Below are positions 25,637-35,088 of a DNA stretch of 64,000 nucleotides, in pieces (position 1 is the stretch's first letter; every line of letters begins with the position of its first letter). The notes below the pieces were generated by a model. The model saw only the letters and a list, made by a program, of their open reading frames with translations, did no database searches and was not told where the DNA came from. The translations under genes and the position numbers were made by a program. Source of the stretch: Candidatus Crickella equi (GTDB lineage: Bacteria > Bacillota > Clostridia > Peptostreptococcales > Anaerovoracaceae); contig JAGHUP010000003.1 in the NCBI GenBank assembly GCA_018064755.1, forward strand, positions 1 through 64,000. Reading direction: 5' to 3'.

Positions 25637-26464
25637 ATGTCAATTAAAATGGTTGCCTTGGATTTAGACGGCACTACACTTAATAGCAATCATGAATTAA
25701 CGGATAGAACACGTAAGGCTCTGGAAGCTGCGGCAGAACAGGGCGTATATATCGTTGTTTCAACCGGCAGATCGTTCAATTCTCTGCCACCAGTTATTAA
25801 GACGATTAAGGGCCTTGCATTCGCAATTACATCTAACGGATCACACATCAATATGGTTAGTACCGGTGAGTCGATTTATGATGATTACATTCATCCGGAT
25901 AATATTGAGCGCATTATCGAATTAGCTGACAAACACAATTGTGGGCTTGAGGTTTTTGTTGACGGACAGGCGTACATTGATGAAGCAACCTATAATGATA
26001 TCAAGGAGAATGGTAGCCCGTTCCGTAATGCAGAGTATGTTCTCTGGAGCAGAAAGCCGGTGCCAGACATCGGAGAATTGCTGAGAGAAAATATGCACAA
26101 GGTTGAGAACTGTAATTTCTGCTTTGATGGTGTAGAACATCTTGAGACAGCAAGGGCAGATATTACTTCAGTTCCTAATGCTCAAGTTACGTCATCGTTT
26201 GCAAATAATCTTGAAATAGGTGGAAGCAATACCAGCAAGAAGACGGCTCTAATTGAATTAATGAAGAGATTGGACATCGATAAATCAGAGCTGATGTGCT
26301 GTGGTGATGCTCCTAACGATATTCAGATGTTAGAATTAGCTGGTATCGGTGTAGCAATGGAAAATGGCTGGGGCGGCATTAAAGAGCATGCTGATTATGT
26401 AACCGCAAGCTGTGATGATGATGGCGTTGCTAAGGCTATTGAGAAGTTTGTTTTAAAGAAATAA
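25637..26464 (+). CDS. Cof-type HAD-superfamily phosphatase
   Basis: 275 residues with AAGGAAG upstream. HAD motif I is KMVALDLDGTTL (nucleophile Asp in DLDGT), motif II STGRS, and motifs III/IV KKTALIELMK and CCGDAPNDIQML. The layout is the IIB (Cof) subclass with a cap between motifs II and III. Such enzymes dephosphorylate sugar phosphates, flavin or pyridoxal phosphate; the substrate is not predictable. It stands alone, followed by palindrome copy 1 and a terminator. Confidence 0.88.
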   Translation: MSIKMVALDLDGTTLNSNHELTDRTRKALEAAAEQGVYIVVSTGRSFNSLPPVIKTIKGLAFAITSNGSHINMVSTGESIYDDYIHPDNIERIIELADKHNCGLEVFVDGQAYIDEATYNDIKENGSPFRNAEYVLWSRKPVPDIGELLRENMHKVENCNFCFDGVEHLETARADITSVPNAQVTSSFANNLEIGGSNTSKKTALIELMKRLDIDKSELMCCGDAPNDIQMLELAGIGVAMENGWGGIKEHADYVTASCDDDGVAKAIEKFVLKK

Positions 26465-26466
26465 AT

Positions 26467-26541
26467 ATGTACCACTGAGCCCGTTCCTAACGGGTACATT
26501 ACGTAAAAATGTACCCGTTAGGAACGGGCTCAGTGGCACAT
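26467..26541. repeat. 75-bp palindromic element, copy 1
   Basis: Two 34-base arms (26467-26500 and 26508-26541) are complementary except for one G-T pair and enclose a 7-base loop. It begins right at the stop codon of the HAD gene. Its core AGCCCGTTCCTAACGGGTAC is shared with copies at 51200 and, with paired changes, 62871. Both strands are open in one frame across the whole element and encode nearly the same peptide (PLSPFLTGT...NVPVRNGLSGT). It is not a normal terminator, as one follows separately at once. Confidence 0.92.
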
Positions 26542-26551
26542 GGTGCATTAC

Positions 26552-26583
26552 AAAATTTACGCATAATTTGCGTAAATTTTTTT
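26552..26583 (+). terminator. Terminator after the HAD gene
   Basis: A perfect 12-bp stem, AAAATTTACGCA (26552-26563) with TGCGTAAATTTT (26569-26580), with a 5-base loop and trailing T. It lies beyond the palindromic element, which suggests the element was inserted between the stop codon and the gene's own terminator. Confidence 0.8.
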
Positions 26584-26688
26584 GTTTCAAAAATGAAATC
26601 CTACATTTCTCAACCGAATTTTTTTGAACTAATGAATTCTGAATAAAGAAGTGGTACAAAACATCTATCTATCATAAGGAGGTAGGTT

Positions 26689-27021
26689 ATGAGATACAGA
26701 AAAGAAATTGGTAATCATGGAGAAGAGTTCGCTAGCAGAATTCTTAGCGATATGGGATATGAAATAATGGAGCGCAACTATTGGACCAAACTTGGAGAAA
26801 TCGACATTATTGCAAGAAAGGATCAGACCCTTCATTTCGTCGAAGTCAAGACAAGAACTCAATCTACATACGGTTATCCGGCAGAAGCGGTTACAAATGA
26901 CAAGCTGAGCAAGATGAGACGGGTTGCAGAGATATATATGAGCAGTCGCAGGCTGTTTTGGCGAAATGTCTCGTTTGATGTATTTGAGGTTATGACGAAT
27001 ATGATTACGAACTGTATATAG
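26689..27021 (+). CDS. yraN: YraN/UPF0102-family nuclease-like protein
   Basis: 110 residues with AAGGAGGT upstream. The family core is clear: GNHGEEFASRILSDMGYEI, ERNYWTKLGEIDIIARKD and LHFVEVKTRTQ. GEIDII with VEVKTR is the PD-(D/E)xK restriction-enzyme-like active site (Glu/Asp, then Glu-x-Lys). The biochemical role is not settled; it probably acts on DNA. It is followed by comM and dprA, a cluster seen in many bacteria, which suggests a role in DNA uptake or repair. Confidence 0.9.
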   Translation: MRYRKEIGNHGEEFASRILSDMGYEIMERNYWTKLGEIDIIARKDQTLHFVEVKTRTQSTYGYPAEAVTNDKLSKMRRVAEIYMSSRRLFWRNVSFDVFEVMTNMITNCI

Positions 27022-27034
27022 AAAGGAAGATAGT

Positions 27035-28579
27035 ATGATAAGCAAGATTAAAACGGCGGTCTGTATGGGTATCAATGGGAAAATGGTTAACGTGGAGACA
27101 GACATAAGTAATGGACTGCCTAATATGAATATTGTGGGGCTTGCCAGCACTATGGTGATGGAGTCCAAAGAGCGTATTAAGTCGGCAATCATCAATTCCG
27201 GTTATGAATATCCGAGAGGACGTGTGACGGTAAATCTGACACCTGCCGATGTTAGAAAGACTGGAAGCGGATTAGATCTTCCGATTGCGATTGGCCTGTT
27301 GGCTGCTGGACTGTACGTGAACAATGCCAAAGCTAGGGAATATGGAATAATTGGTGCGCTATCGCTGGATGGTGAAGTGCTGGGTGTTGAGGGCTTGTTG
27401 CCGATGCTGCTCAGTATTGTTGAAGATGGTATTAAGAAGGCGATAATACCAATTGCTAATTATAACGAGGCAAAATTGGTTGCTGGCATTCAATTGATAC
27501 CTGTAGTCAGTCTGGAAGAATGCGTAGACATAATAAATGATGAAATTCCAATTGATGGAGGTTCAATGCAATCCATTGCATTAGAGGAACCGGTTAATTA
27601 TGAGAGCAAAGATGATGTCCTAGATTTCAGTGATATTAGAGGGCAGGAAGCTGCCAAGAGAGCAATCACTATTGCAGTTGCGGGACGGCACGGCCTCTTG
27701 ATGGTGGGAAGTCCGGGCTGCGGTAAGACTATGCTGGCTAGAAGGATACCAACAATAATGCCAGAGATGACTAACAAGGAATTAATAGAGACAGCAATAG
27801 TATATTCGATTGAAGGAAGAAACAATAGGGCTGGAAGGATCAGCATTGAGAGACCATTTCGCAGCCCGCACAATTCGATAGGCCGTGCCGGTCTTCTGGG
27901 TGGAGGTAATAATATGCCGGTACCCGGAGAGATAACTCTGGCTCACAATGGCGTGTTGTTCCTTGATGAGGCCTGTGAGTTTGAGAGAGATAAGATTGAA
28001 TCTCTCAGACAACCGATTGAAGACAAGGAAATCACCCATGTCAGAGCAGGAGTGGCCTATACATTCCCATGCAACTTCCAATTGGTGATGGCATCCAATC
28101 CTTGTAAATGTGGATACTATGGCGATAGTGAACATCTATGTAAATGTACTCAGACACAATTGGAACAGTATCGTAGAAAACTGAGTGGTCCGATGATGGA
28201 TAGAATTGATCTTAGAATTCAGATGGAAACTGTAAGTTATAAAGAAATTGCTGGAGAAAAATTAGGCAGTCAGAGTTCTGCTGAAATGAGAAAAGAGGTC
28301 GAGCGTGGCATTGAGTTTGCAAACAAAATGGGTAGGGGTGTTGCTAATGGAGATATGACAGATGCAGATCTGGATGAGTTCTGCAAACTAGGCAAGGCGG
28401 AGAAGGTTCTAATGAAGAACGCATATAATAGCTTGGGCCTATCGCCACGCTCATACAAGAAGATTCTTAAGGTTGCAAGAACTATTGCAGATATGGATGA
28501 GAGTAGAGAGATTAAAGAAGAACATCTTGCAGAAGCACTCAGCTACAGAATGCTGACTGAGATAAATGCTGCGGCATAG
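27035..28579 (+). CDS. comM: ComM/YifB-family AAA+ ATPase (Mg-chelatase-like)
   Basis: 514 residues. The N-terminal Lon-protease-like domain (~1-165) begins MISKIKTAVCMGINGKMVNVE. The AAA+ domain has Walker A GSPGCGKTM near residue 230, Walker B-like GVLFLDEACEF, and the sensor region VMASNPCKCGYYG. A C-terminal Mg-chelatase-like helical domain follows. ComM is a hexameric helicase that drives branch migration during uptake of DNA by transformation. GAAAGGAAG precedes the ATG. It lies between yraN and dprA. Confidence 0.93.
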   Translation: MISKIKTAVCMGINGKMVNVETDISNGLPNMNIVGLASTMVMESKERIKSAIINSGYEYPRGRVTVNLTPADVRKTGSGLDLPIAIGLLAAGLYVNNAKAREYGIIGALSLDGEVLGVEGLLPMLLSIVEDGIKKAIIPIANYNEAKLVAGIQLIPVVSLEECVDIINDEIPIDGGSMQSIALEEPVNYESKDDVLDFSDIRGQEAAKRAITIAVAGRHGLLMVGSPGCGKTMLARRIPTIMPEMTNKELIETAIVYSIEGRNNRAGRISIERPFRSPHNSIGRAGLLGGGNNMPVPGEITLAHNGVLFLDEACEFERDKIESLRQPIEDKEITHVRAGVAYTFPCNFQLVMASNPCKCGYYGDSEHLCKCTQTQLEQYRRKLSGPMMDRIDLRIQMETVSYKEIAGEKLGSQSSAEMRKEVERGIEFANKMGRGVANGDMTDADLDEFCKLGKAEKVLMKNAYNSLGLSPRSYKKILKVARTIADMDESREIKEEHLAEALSYRMLTEINAAA

Positions 28580-28587
28580 GAGGATAT

Positions 28588-29463
28588 ATGCTCGAATTTG
28601 AAAAGATTGAAAGGATAGATATAGGTTCGAAAGAGTTTCCAGATAAGTTGCGAAATATACCCAACCCACCACAGCAGTTATACTGTGTTGGTAATATAGG
28701 ATTGCTAAATCAAAAATCCATCGGCGTGGTTGGCTCAAGAAAATTTACCATGTACGGCAAGGGTGTTGCACAGATGGTAGGAAGAAGATTAGCTCAATCT
28801 GGTGTGCCCGTGGTTTCTGGTTTGGCAAGCGGAATAGATGCCTATGCACATCAGGGTGTTGTTGAAGCAAACGGAAAGGGAATTGCTGTCTTGGGTAGTG
28901 GCGTAAAAATGATGAGCCCAATCAAGAACAGACCTCTAATGTGGGAACTCCTTGAGGCAGGAGGATTGCTGCTAAGTGAATATGAACCTGAAAGGCCTGC
29001 TGAACCATATACATTCCCAGAGAGGAATAGGATTATTAGTGGCCTGTCTCATAGTCTTATTGTTGTTGAGGCTAATCACAATAGTGGAGCTCTAATCACG
29101 GCACAACATGCTAATGAGCAGGGACGCCAGGTCTATGCTGTTCCTGGAAATATCAATAGCCAGTTCAGCCTGGGTAGTAATTTGTTAATTCGAGATGGGG
29201 CTACACCGCTTATCGTAGTAGATGATGTAATACGTGATATGGGTGCGGAAATCGCCGTCTCCGAGGAAATACAACATGCTTTGGGCGAGGTTGAATTGAA
29301 AATTTATAATGAGGTGAGAAAGTATAATGGAGTGACTCCAGATAGGGTTGCTGCGGCTTTAAATATGCGTGTTGCACAGGTCAATGCGATAGCAACTGTT
29401 CTCGAAATCAAAGGGGTGCTAGAAATATATGCCGGAAAATTACATCTTGCCAAACCGATATAA
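28588..29463 (+). CDS. dprA: DNA-processing protein DprA
   Basis: 291 residues, GGAGG upstream. The Rossmann-like DprA core is complete: VVGSRKFTMYGKGVAQMVGR, SGLASGIDAYAHQG, FPERNRIISGLSH and ANEQGRQVYAVPGNI. A short winged-helix-like end (~230-290) is present, while the N-terminal SAM-like part is shorter than in many homologues. DprA loads RecA onto single-stranded DNA taken up during transformation. With comM and yraN it forms a DNA-uptake cluster. Confidence 0.94.
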   Translation: MLEFEKIERIDIGSKEFPDKLRNIPNPPQQLYCVGNIGLLNQKSIGVVGSRKFTMYGKGVAQMVGRRLAQSGVPVVSGLASGIDAYAHQGVVEANGKGIAVLGSGVKMMSPIKNRPLMWELLEAGGLLLSEYEPERPAEPYTFPERNRIISGLSHSLIVVEANHNSGALITAQHANEQGRQVYAVPGNINSQFSLGSNLLIRDGATPLIVVDDVIRDMGAEIAVSEEIQHALGEVELKIYNEVRKYNGVTPDRVAAALNMRVAQVNAIATVLEIKGVLEIYAGKLHLAKPI

Positions 29464-29504
29464 TATGGTGTAGAGTATCTCCCCGTAAGGAGTTTTTACA
29501 TAAT

Positions 29505-31589
29505 ATGGCAGAAACAAAGAAGAAAACAACTAAGAAAACAGCAGCTAAGACTAACAGAACTCTTCTTATAGTAGAGTCTCCATCTAAGGCTAAGGTTATC
29601 AGTAAATACCTCGGTAGTAAGTACAAGGTGCTTGCCTCTGTTGGTCATGTTAGAGACCTGCCTAAGAGTCGTCTGGCTGTTGACGTTAAGAATAATTTTG
29701 AGCCTGAGTATATCAATATCAGAGGTAAGGCTGAGAAGATTAAGGAACTGAAGAAGGAAGCGGCTGTTTCAACCAAAGTCCTTCTTGCAACCGACCCGGA
29801 CCGTGAGGGAGAGGCTATTTCATGGCATCTCGCACATCTCCTGGATATCGATCCTTCCACTGATTGTAGAGTAATGTTTAACGAGATTAACAAGGAGACG
29901 GTACAGGCAGCTATCAAAGATCCTCGTCCTATCGACATTGACCTCGTAGACTCTCAGCAGGCAAGAAGAGTACTCGACAGACTGGTAGGTTACCAGATTA
30001 GCCCACTTCTGTGGAAGAAGGTTTCCAAGGGACTTTCTGGTGGACGTGTTCAGTCTGCAGCTCTCAAACTCATCTGTGACAGAGAAAATGAGATTCAGGC
30101 ATTCGTACCTGAAGAGTATTGGACTATCTCTGCGGACTTCGGTAATGATTTCGTAGCTGATCTGGCCAAAATCTCCGGCAAGAAGGCTGTATGTAGCACA
30201 GCGGTTGACGCTGATGCTATTGAGGCTGATCTCGCTAAGGGTGAGTATGCTGTTGAAGACATTAAGGAAGCTGCCAAGGCTACCAAGCCTTATGCGCCTT
30301 TCACAACAAGTTCTATGCAACAGGATGCTTCTATCAAGCTGGGATTCCAGACTAAGAAGACAATGCAGGTTGCTCAGCAACTCTATGAAGGAATCAACAT
30401 CAAGGGCGCTGGCGCAAGAGGTCTTATTACATACCTCAGAACTGACTCTGTAAGAATCAGTGACCAAGCAAGAGCGGCAGCTAAGAGTTATATTGGCGAC
30501 AAGTTCGGTGCTAACTATACAGCTAACAACGTATATGCCAACAAGAATAAGGCTATGCAGGATGCTCACGAAGCAATTCGTCCATCAGATGTTAATCTTG
30601 AGCCTGATGCTATCAAGGAATCACTGACTCCGGATCAGTACAAGCTCTACAAACTTATCTGGGATAGATTCGTTGCTTCACAGATGGCAGCTGCAACTTA
30701 TGATACAGTTGCTGTAGTAATCAAGAATGGCAAGTACGAGTTTAAGGCTAATGGCTCCAGAATGACTTTCGATGGCTGGAAGAAGGTATATAAAACTTCA
30801 GCTGAGAAGGAAGTTAAGATTCCAAAACTGACAGTTGGACAGAAACTTGATCTCAAACAGCTACTCAAGGAGCAGAAGTTCACTCAGCCACCTTCAAGAT
30901 TCACAGAAGCGAGTCTTGTTAAAGAAATGGAAGAGAAGAACATTGGTAGACCAAGTACTTATGCTAGCATCATCAATGTTCTTATCGTTAGAAGATATAT
31001 TAAGAGAGATAAGAAGAGCCTTGTTCCTACCAAGATGGGATTCGACGTTATCGGTATCCTGCAGGATTACTTTGCTGACATCGTAGACGTTGAATTTACT
31101 GGTGTTATGGAAGATAACCTTGATAACATTGAACTTGGTAATACAGCTTGGCAGGACGTTATCGCAGCATTCTACAAGGGATTCAGTGAAGAGCTGAAGA
31201 TTGCGGACGCTGAAGTTGAGCGTATCGAGAAGGAGGTAGTTCTTTCCGACGAAGTCTGTGAACTCTGCGGTAAACCAATGGCCATCAAGGAGGGCCGTTT
31301 TGGCAAATTCCTCGCATGCAGTGGCTATCCAGAATGTAAGAATACCAAAGCAATCGTTAAGTCGACTGGCGTTAAGTGTCCGACTTGCGGTAAGGATATT
31401 ATCGAGAAGAAGAGTAGAAGAGGTATTGTCTTCTATGGATGTAGCGGATATCCTGATTGCAACGTATCATATTGGGACAAGCCAACAGGCGAGTTCTGTC
31501 CTAAGTGCAACTCGATGTTAGTTCTTGGCAAGGGTAAGTCTAAGATTAAGAAGTGCTCCAACCAGGAATGCGATTATAAGGAGAAATAG
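29505..31589 (+). CDS. topA: DNA topoisomerase I
   Basis: 694 residues with AAGGAG upstream. After a basic Lys/Thr-rich start comes the TOPRIM domain ([31 protein letters not shown]). The catalytic Tyr is Tyr310 in [14 protein letters not shown]. Three C-terminal four-Cys zinc elements follow ([24 protein letters not shown]). The enzyme relaxes negative supercoils behind polymerases. Full length. The dprA-topA-hslVU order is common in Bacillota. Confidence 0.97.
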   Translation: MAETKKKTTKKTAAKTNRTLLIVESPSKAKVISKYLGSKYKVLASVGHVRDLPKSRLAVDVKNNFEPEYINIRGKAEKIKELKKEAAVSTKVLLATDPDREGEAISWHLAHLLDIDPSTDCRVMFNEINKETVQAAIKDPRPIDIDLVDSQQARRVLDRLVGYQISPLLWKKVSKGLSGGRVQSAALKLICDRENEIQAFVPEEYWTISADFGNDFVADLAKISGKKAVCSTAVDADAIEADLAKGEYAVEDIKEAAKATKPYAPFTTSSMQQDASIKLGFQTKKTMQVAQQLYEGINIKGAGARGLITYLRTDSVRISDQARAAAKSYIGDKFGANYTANNVYANKNKAMQDAHEAIRPSDVNLEPDAIKESLTPDQYKLYKLIWDRFVASQMAAATYDTVAVVIKNGKYEFKANGSRMTFDGWKKVYKTSAEKEVKIPKLTVGQKLDLKQLLKEQKFTQPPSRFTEASLVKEMEEKNIGRPSTYASIINVLIVRRYIKRDKKSLVPTKMGFDVIGILQDYFADIVDVEFTGVMEDNLDNIELGNTAWQDVIAAFYKGFSEELKIADAEVERIEKEVVLSDEVCELCGKPMAIKEGRFGKFLACSGYPECKNTKAIVKSTGVKCPTCGKDIIEKKSRRGIVFYGCSGYPDCNVSYWDKPTGEFCPKCNSMLVLGKGKSKIKKCSNQECDYKEK

Positions 31590-31591
31590 AG

Positions 31592-32140
31592 ATGGTAGAA
31601 TTTCACGCAACAACAATATGTGCAGTTAAGAGACCTAATGGCGATATCTGCATTGGCGGAGATGGCCAGGTAACAATGGGCGAAACAACTATCATGAAGA
31701 ACGGAGCTAAGAAGGTTAAGAAGATCTTCAAGGGCAAGGTTCTGACTGGATTTGCAGGATCAGTAGCTGATGCATTCTCGCTGACAGACAAGTTCGAGAA
31801 TAAGCTTGAGGAGCATGCAGGCAATTTGAAGAGGGCTGCAGTAGATCTGGCTCAGTATTGGAGACAGGACAAGGCAATGCGTAGCCTTGAGGCTCTTATG
31901 ATCGTTGCTGACGAGGAGGACTTGCTGGTTATCTCTGGTAACGGTGAAGTAATTGTACCAGACAAGGACGTTGTAGCAATCGGATCAGGCGGCAACTATG
32001 CTTATTCGGCAGCGGTTGCTCTGTTCGAGAATACTGATCTTGACGCTGAGGCAATCGTAAGAAAGTCTCTGGAGATTGCTTCCAATATCTGCGTTTATAC
32101 TAACAGCAATATTTCAGTTGAGAAACTGGAGGTAGAATAA
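31592..32140 (+). CDS. hslV: HslV (ClpQ) protease subunit
   Basis: 182 residues. The sequence aligns with HslV throughout: [55 protein letters not shown] and [15 protein letters not shown]. In the family the catalytic residue is an N-terminal Thr (or Ser in Bacillus ClpQ). Here Thr7 in [12 protein letters not shown] matches that Thr, so the first six residues should be removed or the N-terminus works otherwise. It forms a double hexamer with HslU. It begins two bases after topA and overlaps hslU by one base. Confidence 0.95.
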   Translation: MVEFHATTICAVKRPNGDICIGGDGQVTMGETTIMKNGAKKVKKIFKGKVLTGFAGSVADAFSLTDKFENKLEEHAGNLKRAAVDLAQYWRQDKAMRSLEALMIVADEEDLLVISGNGEVIVPDKDVVAIGSGGNYAYSAAVALFENTDLDAEAIVRKSLEIASNICVYTNSNISVEKLEVE

Positions 32141-33567
32141 TGGCTGCAAACATTAGAAATATGACTCCAAAACAGATTGTTGCGGAGCTCGACAAATACA
32201 TCATTGGACAGGACGAGGCTAAGAAGCACGTAGCTATCGCACTGCGTAATCGTTACAGACGTAGCCAGCTGTCAGATGAGCTGAGAGAAGAGATTTCACC
32301 TAAGAATATACTTATGATGGGACCTACTGGTGTTGGTAAGACTGAAATCGCTAGACGTCTTGCCAAACTGATGGATGCTCCATTCGTTAAGGTTGAGGCT
32401 ACTAAGTTCACAGAAGTAGGCTATGTTGGTCGTGATGTTGATTCCATGATTAGAGATCTGGTTGAGGCAAGCGTAAGACTTTCCAAGCAGAAGAGAATGG
32501 ACGACAACGCTGAAATGGCTGAAAAGATGGCTGAAGACATTATTGTTAAGGCTATTATTCCAGGTGGACCAGAACCAGAGAAGAGTGGAGTACAGCTAGG
32601 CAATATCTTCGGAAACCTCGGCTATAAGAGCCAGAAGGAACAGTACGAAGAGAGCAAGCAGAAAGAATTCGAGCAGAGCGAAGAATACTCCAATATCAAG
32701 ATGGCAAGAGATCAGGTGAGAGAGCAGCTTAGACAGGGCCTGCTGGATGACCAGATTATTGAAATTGAAGTTGATGATGTTCCTAAGACTAATCAGATGG
32801 ACAATCAGAACGAGGGTATGGTAGCTATCGGAAACATCTTCGAGAATATGATGCCTAAGAAGACCAAGATTAAGAAATGCAAGGTTTCCGATGCTAAGCG
32901 CATTCTGAAGGAACAGGAAGCTCAGAAACTTGTAGATATGGATCAGGTTACTGATGAGGCTCTTGAGAACGCTGAACAGAACGGAATTATCTTCATCGAC
33001 GAAATCGATAAAATCGCTTCAGGCAGCAGCATGACAAGTGGAGCTGATGTTTCTAGAGAAGGTGTTCAGAGAGATATTCTTCCTATCGTTGAGGGAAGCG
33101 TTGTTAATACAAAGTATGGCCCGGTTAAGACTGACCATATGTTATTCATTGGTGCAGGTGCATTCCATGTGTCCAAGCCAAGCGACCTTATCCCAGAGCT
33201 GCAGGGAAGATTCCCAATCAACGTTGAACTTAAGAATCTTGACAAGGAAGACTTCATGAAGATTCTTACAGTTCCAGAGAACGCTGTAACCAAGCAGCAG
33301 AAGGCTCTTCTGGAGACAGAAGGCGTTAACGTTGAATTTACAGACGACGCAATTGATGAAATTGCTAGTCTGGCATACCTGATGAATGAGGAAACTGAGA
33401 ATATCGGAGCAAGAAGACTCCATACAATTCTGGAACTTCTGCTCGAGGACTTCTCATTCAATCTGCCAGATCCAGATATCACAGAGGTTAAGATTGATAG
33501 AGCATACGTTCAGGACAAGCTCAAAGAGAAAGTTAAGGAAGTAGACGTAGATAAGTACATTCTCTAA
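32140..33567 (+). CDS. hslU: HslU (ClpY) AAA+ unfoldase
   Basis: 475 residues. N-terminal MTPKQIVAELDKYIIGQDEA, Walker A GPTGVGKTEIA, a charged I-domain (~110-240), Walker B GIIFIDEIDKIA, and the C-terminal ARR box NIGARRLHTILE are all present. It ends PVDKYIL-like (VDVDKYIL), the tail that enters HslV to activate it. It unfolds proteins for the HslV chamber. Start and stop are shared tightly with hslV and the next gene. Confidence 0.96.
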   Translation: MAANIRNMTPKQIVAELDKYIIGQDEAKKHVAIALRNRYRRSQLSDELREEISPKNILMMGPTGVGKTEIARRLAKLMDAPFVKVEATKFTEVGYVGRDVDSMIRDLVEASVRLSKQKRMDDNAEMAEKMAEDIIVKAIIPGGPEPEKSGVQLGNIFGNLGYKSQKEQYEESKQKEFEQSEEYSNIKMARDQVREQLRQGLLDDQIIEIEVDDVPKTNQMDNQNEGMVAIGNIFENMMPKKTKIKKCKVSDAKRILKEQEAQKLVDMDQVTDEALENAEQNGIIFIDEIDKIASGSSMTSGADVSREGVQRDILPIVEGSVVNTKYGPVKTDHMLFIGAGAFHVSKPSDLIPELQGRFPINVELKNLDKEDFMKILTVPENAVTKQQKALLETEGVNVEFTDDAIDEIASLAYLMNEETENIGARRLHTILELLLEDFSFNLPDPDITEVKIDRAYVQDKLKEKVKEVDVDKYIL

Positions 33568-33569
33568 TT

Positions 33570-34199
33570 ATGTATCTATACAAATCGGTATATGAGTATG
33601 GCGAGGCTGAATATGTGATCGAGAAATCGAGATTCATTGCACATGTTCAGCCCGTTGAATCATATGAGGAAGCACAAGAATTCGTTAATAAGATAAAGCA
33701 GGAGTACAAAAGTGCTACTCACAATGTGCCGGCAATTATCTGCGGACCCAAGCAGGAGATGCAGTGGGCGAGCGATGACGGCGAACCAAGCGGCACATCA
33801 GGACTTCCTATGCTCAAAATGATAGCTGACGAGGAACTCACCAACCTCGCAGTGGTAGTTACAAGATATTTTGGCGGAATCAAGTTAGGAACTGGTGGAC
33901 TTGCTAGAGCTTATACAACAGCGGCTAAACTCGGTCTTGAAGCTGCGGGAATCTGCGAGGTGAGAGACAGCGTTTCACTTGAATATGAATTCGAATATTC
34001 GTATCTAACCAAATTGCAGAACGTGGCTAAGGAGGGGAAATTCGAAATTGGTGAGACAACATTCACCGATAAGGTGACAGCTACGTTAGAATGCGCACTT
34101 GAAGACGCTGAAGATGTAAAGAAAATCATGTCAGATCTGACGTCCGGACAGGCTGTTAAGAAGTTGGAAAAAAACTGTCTTAAAAGATACGAATTATAG
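33570..34199 (+). CDS. yigZ: YigZ/IMPACT-family protein (UPF0029)
   Basis: 209 residues beginning two bases after hslU. The family core is visible: YVIEKSRFIAHVQPV, the YKSATHNVPA and DDGEPSGTSGLPML stretches, and VVTRYFGGIKLGTGGL. The C-terminal ~65 residues form the second small domain of YigZ proteins. The molecular role is unclear; eukaryotic IMPACT proteins act around translation control. Its stop overlaps the -35 box of the tRNA operon promoter. Confidence 0.9.
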   Translation: MYLYKSVYEYGEAEYVIEKSRFIAHVQPVESYEEAQEFVNKIKQEYKSATHNVPAIICGPKQEMQWASDDGEPSGTSGLPMLKMIADEELTNLAVVVTRYFGGIKLGTGGLARAYTTAAKLGLEAAGICEVRDSVSLEYEFEYSYLTKLQNVAKEGKFEIGETTFTDKVTATLECALEDAEDVKKIMSDLTSGQAVKKLEKNCLKRYEL

Positions 34200-34228
34200 T
34201 TGACAGTGCCTATTTCTTGTGTTAATAT
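34200..34228 (+). promoter_or_regulatory. Promoter of the tRNA operon
   Basis: A textbook housekeeping promoter: TTGACA (34200-34205), 17 bases, TAATAT (34223-34228). The first tRNA gene begins 22 bases after the -10 box. It should drive all 16 tRNA genes, as no other strong promoter or terminator is seen until 35781. Confidence 0.9.
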
Positions 34229-34249
34229 GAACGAGCGTCAAAAAGAGAT

Positions 34250-34325
34250 GGACGCATAGCTCAGCTGGGAGAGCACCTGCCTTACAAGCAGGGGGTCATA
34301 GGTTCGAGCCCTATTGCGTCCACCA
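34250..34325 (+). tRNA. tRNA-Val (TAC)
   Basis: Complete cloverleaf with encoded CCA: GGACGCA/TGCGTCC acceptor, GCTC...GAGC D arm, anticodon loop CTTACAA, TTCGAGC T loop. First gene of the cluster. Confidence 0.97.
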
Positions 34326-34347
34326 TCTAAATTTAATAGCACTTTGG

Positions 34348-34424
34348 GGCCGGGTAGTTCAGCTGGTTAGAATGCCAGCCTGTCACGCTGGAGGTCGACG
34401 GTTCGAGCCCGTTCCCGGTCGCCA
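34348..34424 (+). tRNA. tRNA-Asp (GTC)
   Basis: Complete cloverleaf with encoded CCA: acceptor GGCCGGG/CCCGGTC, discriminator G as expected for Asp, anticodon loop CTGTCAC. Confidence 0.97.
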
Positions 34425-34430
34425 TTTTAT

Positions 34431-34505
34431 GCTGATGTGGCTCAACGGTAGAGCAGCTGATTTGTAATCAGCAGGTTGGGGGTTCGATTCCCTCCATCAG
34501 CTCCA
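34431..34505 (+). tRNA. tRNA-Thr (TGT)
   Basis: Complete cloverleaf with encoded CCA: acceptor GCTGATG/CATCAGC, anticodon loop TTTGTAA, T loop TTCGATT. Confidence 0.97.
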
Positions 34506-34512
34506 TTTTTTT

Positions 34513-34597
34513 CGAGGGATTCCCGAGCGGCCAAAGGGGGCGGACTGTAAATCCGTTTGCACTGCATTCGATGGTTCGAATCCATCTCCCTCGACCA
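34513..34597 (+). tRNA. tRNA-Tyr (GTA)
   Basis: Class II tRNA of 85 bases with a long variable arm and encoded CCA: acceptor CGAGGGA/TCCCTCG, anticodon loop CTGTAAA. Confidence 0.96.
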
Positions 34598-34602
34598 AGT
34601 GT

Positions 34603-34677
34603 GCGGAAGTGGCTCAGGGGTAGAGCATCGCCTTGCCAAGGCGAGGGTCGCGAGTTCGAATCTCGTCTTCCGCTCCA
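34603..34677 (+). tRNA. tRNA-Gly (GCC)
   Basis: Complete cloverleaf with encoded CCA: acceptor GCGGAAG/CTTCCGC, anticodon loop TTGCCAA. It begins only five bases after the previous tRNA. Confidence 0.97.
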
Positions 34678-34682
34678 ACTAT

Positions 34683-34756
34683 GCAGATGTCGTATAATGG
34701 TAATACCTCAGCCTTCCAAGCTGAAGCCGCGGGTTCGATTCCCGCCATCTGCTCCA
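34683..34756 (+). tRNA. tRNA-Gly (TCC)
   Basis: Complete cloverleaf with encoded CCA: acceptor GCAGATG/CATCTGC, anticodon loop CTTCCAA. With the GCC gene just before, it covers all Gly codons. Confidence 0.97.
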
Positions 34757-34786
34757 CTTTTTTTATAAGGTTAAGTTGGGCAATGT

Positions 34787-34863
34787 GGGTCCATAGCTCA
34801 GTTGGATAGAGCAACGGCCTTCTAAGCCGTGTGTCCGGGGTTCGAATCCCTGTGGGCTCACCA
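34787..34863 (+). tRNA. tRNA-Arg (TCT)
   Basis: Complete cloverleaf with encoded CCA: acceptor GGGTCCA/TGGGCTC (with G-T pairs), anticodon loop CTTCTAA. It reads AGA, which is used heavily in the genes of this window. Confidence 0.95.
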
Positions 34864-34906
34864 ATTTTTTTTTATCACTACGTATGTTCAGATGTATTTC
34901 AGTTCT

Positions 34907-34981
34907 TGGGGTATAGCCAAGTGGTAAGGCAACAGACTTTGACTCTGTCATTCGTAGGTTCGAGTCCTGCTACCCCAGCCA
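34907..34981 (+). tRNA. tRNA-Gln (TTG)
   Basis: Complete cloverleaf with encoded CCA: acceptor TGGGGTA/TACCCCA, anticodon loop CTTTGAC. The first base T is typical of bacterial tRNA-Gln. Confidence 0.97.
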
Positions 34982-34986
34982 GATGT

Positions 34987-35062
34987 GACCCATTAGCTCA
35001 GGAGGTAGAGCACTTGACTTTTAATCAAGGTGTCCGGAGTTCGAGTCTCCGATGGGTCACCA
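34987..35062 (+). tRNA. tRNA-Lys (TTT)
   Basis: Complete cloverleaf with encoded CCA: acceptor GACCCAT/ATGGGTC, anticodon loop CTTTTAA. Confidence 0.97.
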
Positions 35063-35088
35063 AGTAACCTTATACTAATTGAACATCT

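Noticed and set aside
26453-26659. Minus-strand open frame covering palindrome copy 1 as a gene
   Set aside because: It has no ribosome site or family similarity; only the palindrome-encoded part is notable and is reported as a repeat.
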